Shown: positions 62,407 through 64,000 of the stretch, one piece after another | Layout: each line of letters begins with the position of its first letter | Numbering within the stretch: position 1 is the stretch's first letter | DNA from: UKL13-2 sp036394575 | GTDB lineage: Bacteria > Pseudomonadota > Gammaproteobacteria > Burkholderiales > Usitatibacteraceae | Direction: 5' to 3' | Assembly: GCA_036394575.1 (NCBI GenBank) | Contig: DASWEY010000082.1 | Span: forward strand, 151,105 to 215,104 | DNA: 64,000 bases | Notes under the pieces: generated by a model | What the model saw: the letters and a program-made list of their open reading frames with translations, nothing else | Told to the model about the DNA's origin: nothing | Database searches by the model: none | Program-made: the position numbers and the translations under genes

Positions 62407-62427
62407 GTACGCAGCGTTACGCTCATC

Positions 62428-63126
62428 ATGATCCGCAAATCACTTATCTCTATTGCCGCTGTGGCCGGCCTCTTGGTCGTCGCGTTGCTGGCGTACCAGG
62501 GCTATATCCTGGTCAGGTTGTGGTGGTGGTCCGACCATGTCCCCACGACCACCGCATTCATGGACGCGCAGCTTGAGGCCATGCGTGCCAAGGACCCCAA
62601 GGCCGCATTGAAATATCAGTGGGTGCCGTACGAGCGGATTTCCGGGCGCCTCAAGCGCGCCATCATCGTTGCCGAGGATGCCAGGTTTGTCGATCACGAG
62701 GGTTTCGATTGGGAAGGCATCCAGAAGGCCATGGAAAAAAACCAGCGCAAAGGCAAGATCGTTGCCGGCGGCTCCACCATTTCCCAGCAACTGGCGAAAA
62801 ACCTGTTTCTGTCCGGTCAGCGAAGTTTTCTGCGCAAGGGCGAGGAGGTACTGATCACCCTGATGATGGAGACGGTCCTCGACAAGGAACGCATCTTCGA
62901 GATTTACCTGAACGTCATCGAATGGGGCGACGGGGTGTTTGGCGCCGAGGCTGCTGCGCGGCATTACTTTGGCGTGTCGGCCGCGCAACTATCGGCCGAA
63001 CAGGCGGCCAAGCTGGCGGCGATGGTGCCGCGGCCGCGGTTCTATGATCACAACCGTAATGCGCCCTGGCTGTTGAAGAAAACACAGATCATCCTTGAAC
63101 GGATGCCGCAGGCCCAACTGCCATGA
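62428..63126 (+). CDS. mtgA: monofunctional biosynthetic peptidoglycan transglycosylase
   Basis: A 232-residue GT51 enzyme. One N-terminal membrane anchor (LISIAAVAGLLVVALLAYQGYILVRL), then the catalytic Glu in AIIVAEDARFVDHEGFDWEGIQKA, GGSTISQQLAKNLFLS, and the second Glu region RKGEEVLITLMMETVLDKERIFEIYLNVIEWGDGVFGAEAAARHYF. It polymerises lipid II into glycan strands. aroE-mtgA is a common betaproteobacterial pair, and the small membrane gene downstream follows after 10 nt. Confidence 0.95.
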   Translation: MIRKSLISIAAVAGLLVVALLAYQGYILVRLWWWSDHVPTTTAFMDAQLEAMRAKDPKAALKYQWVPYERISGRLKRAIIVAEDARFVDHEGFDWEGIQKAMEKNQRKGKIVAGGSTISQQLAKNLFLSGQRSFLRKGEEVLITLMMETVLDKERIFEIYLNVIEWGDGVFGAEAAARHYFGVSAAQLSAEQAAKLAAMVPRPRFYDHNRNAPWLLKKTQIILERMPQAQLP

Positions 63127-63136
63127 GGGCCACGCC

Positions 63137-63490
63137 ATGGAATTGATGCACTGGCTGTTTTTCGGCCCCGCCCTGTTGATTGCACGCTGGCCGAATGCCG
63201 GGATGGTCATCGCCGGTTTGGCCATCCTCCTTCAGCTTTTTCTTGGCTGGCGGGCAGGACAACGGTTTGACCGGAATTTCTTCCGGCAGGCGCCGGTATT
63301 CGCCGGTCTGCTCTGGCTGATTTTCGGTTTTTACGAGGCGCAGATGCAGGCGATGATGGGGCGTGACAACATGGCGGCCGCTCCCAATTCCTGGTTACGC
63401 CTGGATCTGATCGTGCTGACACCGATTCTCTACTTGCTGACGGGTGCAGCGGTCCATGCCGTGATCCGGCAGTTCAAGACAAAAAAATAA
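63137..63490 (+). CDS. small membrane protein, function unknown
   Basis: A 117-residue protein with about three membrane helices (about 5-20, 23-38 and 87-106) and a possible fourth (about 51-65). The soluble part between them, AQMQAMMGRDNMAAAPNSWLRLDL, is short. The ATG at 63137 follows mtgA by 10 nt, so it is probably co-transcribed. I do not recognise a family. Confidence 0.65.
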   Translation: MELMHWLFFGPALLIARWPNAGMVIAGLAILLQLFLGWRAGQRFDRNFFRQAPVFAGLLWLIFGFYEAQMQAMMGRDNMAAAPNSWLRLDLIVLTPILYLLTGAAVHAVIRQFKTKK

Positions 63491-63708
63491 AGACACCATG
63501 CCTCAAGGACATGGAGACGACGCAGTCTCAGCAGATTAGCGGCTGGGACGGTCCTGGCGCGGGCGCGGGCTGCGTGGGCGGGAGGATGAGCGCCGGCTGA
63601 TCGGGCTCTGGAGAAAGGTTTTCATCTGGTCAACAACCCGATCCGGCGGGTTCGCAAAAAAAGTACCCGCGCGGACCGGAATCGGCATTTCAGCAAAGGC
63701 CTTGCGGC
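63491..63708. other. intergenic stretch
   Basis: These 218 nt separate mtgA's small partner from the lysine/alanine-rich gene. I see no plausible gene and no clear terminator with a U-tract. Confidence 0.4.
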
Positions 63709-64000
63709 TTAGCCCATCGGCTTGATCAGCGGCGTGATCACCGGGGTGACCATCGGCGCGGGCCGGGGGGCAGCTGCTTTCTTCTTGGGGGCAGCTTTCT
63801 TGGCAGCAGGTTTTTTTGCGGCCTTTTTGGCAGCGGGCTTCTTGGCTGCTTTCTTTTTGGCAGCGGGCTTCTTGGCTGCTTTCTTTTTGGCAGCGGGCTT
63901 CTTCGCAGCTTTTTTGGCAGCGGGCTTCTTGGCTGCTTTTTTAGCGGCGGGCTTCTTCGCTACTTTTTTAGCAGCGGGTTTCTTAGCTGCCGGCTTTTTT
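63709..64000 (-). CDS. lysine/alanine-rich histone H1-like protein (C-terminal part, 5' end outside window)
   Basis: An open frame on the minus strand that enters from the right and ends at 63709. It encodes about 96 residues built of KKPAA and KKAA repeats (AKKPAAKKPAAKKVAKK, then about eight more units), followed by APKKKAAAPRPAP and a hydrophobic end MVTPVITPLIKPMG. It matches the AlgP/histone H1-like C-terminal tails found in beta- and gammaproteobacteria, which bind DNA through charge. The N-terminal domain is outside the window, so a specific name cannot be given. The repeats are also near-identical at DNA level (unit AAGAAGCCCGCTGCC), so copy number may vary between strains. Confidence 0.8.
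   Translation of the reverse strand, partial: KKPAAKKPAAKKVAKKPAAKKAAKKPAAKKAAKKPAAKKKAAKKPAAKKKAAKKPAAKKAAKKPAAKKAAPKKKAAAPRPAPMVTPVITPLIKPMG

Noticed and set aside
63709..64000. CRISPR-like appearance of regular repeats
   Set aside because: The regularity comes from codons for KKPAA repeats; there are no spacers of unrelated sequence and the frame is open throughout.

Overview
The window is 64 kb of GC-rich, densely packed chromosome. Gene content and order point to a betaproteobacterium, most likely Burkholderiales or a close relative. The supporting groupings are gap-pgk-pyk-fba-purC, zapB-zapA-6S RNA-EVE protein, glnA-ntrB-ntrC, waaC-waaA with tolC/pcm/rhodanese, a yqgE-ruvX-pyrR-pyrB-pyrC' cluster, and a lysine/alanine-rich histone H1-like protein. 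The taxonomic call is an inference from gene content; there is no rRNA in the window. I saw no tRNA, rRNA, CRISPR array, insertion sequence or prophage.

Layout. 1-1945: the end of an arsenic operon (ArsI lyase, ArsC reductase, an aquaporin-type channel, ArsN1 acetyltransferase). 1964-2413: a hairpin repeat abutting the remnant of a photolyase gene. 2490-6295: yqgE-ruvX-pyrR-pyrB and a dihydroorotase homologue lacking its metal ligands. 6368-14147: prlC, a DUF4124-glutaredoxin protein, xth, a large GAF/PAS/GGDEF/EAL protein, a beta-barrel protein and a small phosphatase. 14256-16050 (minus): hemW and rdgB. 16205-23956: gap, pgk, pyk, an XRE-type regulator, fba, a DUF3667 membrane protein and purC. 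23957-30127: a lipoprotein, an M20 deacylase, a TauE/SafE exporter, an EVE protein, 6S RNA, zapA, zapB and a second GGDEF/EAL protein whose EAL domain is degenerate. 30164-32365: a cobalamin riboswitch and a BtuB-like receptor. 32464-39673: LPS core and lipid A export genes. 39699-46720 (minus): tolC, rhodanese, pcm, and an ABC efflux operon with two TetR regulators. 46830-49536: TPP riboswitch, thiC, yceH. 49695-55982: CoA-transferase, HMG-CoA lyase, an outer-membrane protein, an NMT1/SsuA-type ABC transporter and a small membrane protein. 56038-61185 (minus): ntrC, ntrB, a DUF4124 protein and glnA. 61555-63490: aroE, mtgA and a small membrane protein. 63709-64000 (minus): the C-terminal part of a KKPAA-repeat protein.

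Regulatory elements read directly from sequence include two riboswitches (the thiC one followed by a hairpin that would hide the ribosome binding site), 6S RNA with a perfect 15-bp closing helix, palindromic operators in front of both tetR genes, a sigma-54 promoter with an NtrC-type site upstream of glnA, and several terminators. A family of about 69-nt imperfect palindromes occurs five times, always between genes and just beyond a stop codon.

The most interesting items are the dispersed palindrome family, an organoarsenical-type ars operon with a channel gene, the non-catalytic PyrC', the degenerate EAL domain, and the CoA-transferase/lyase/ABC transporter neighbourhood, which may be a small-acid uptake and catabolism module. 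I found no clearly new defence or mobile system.
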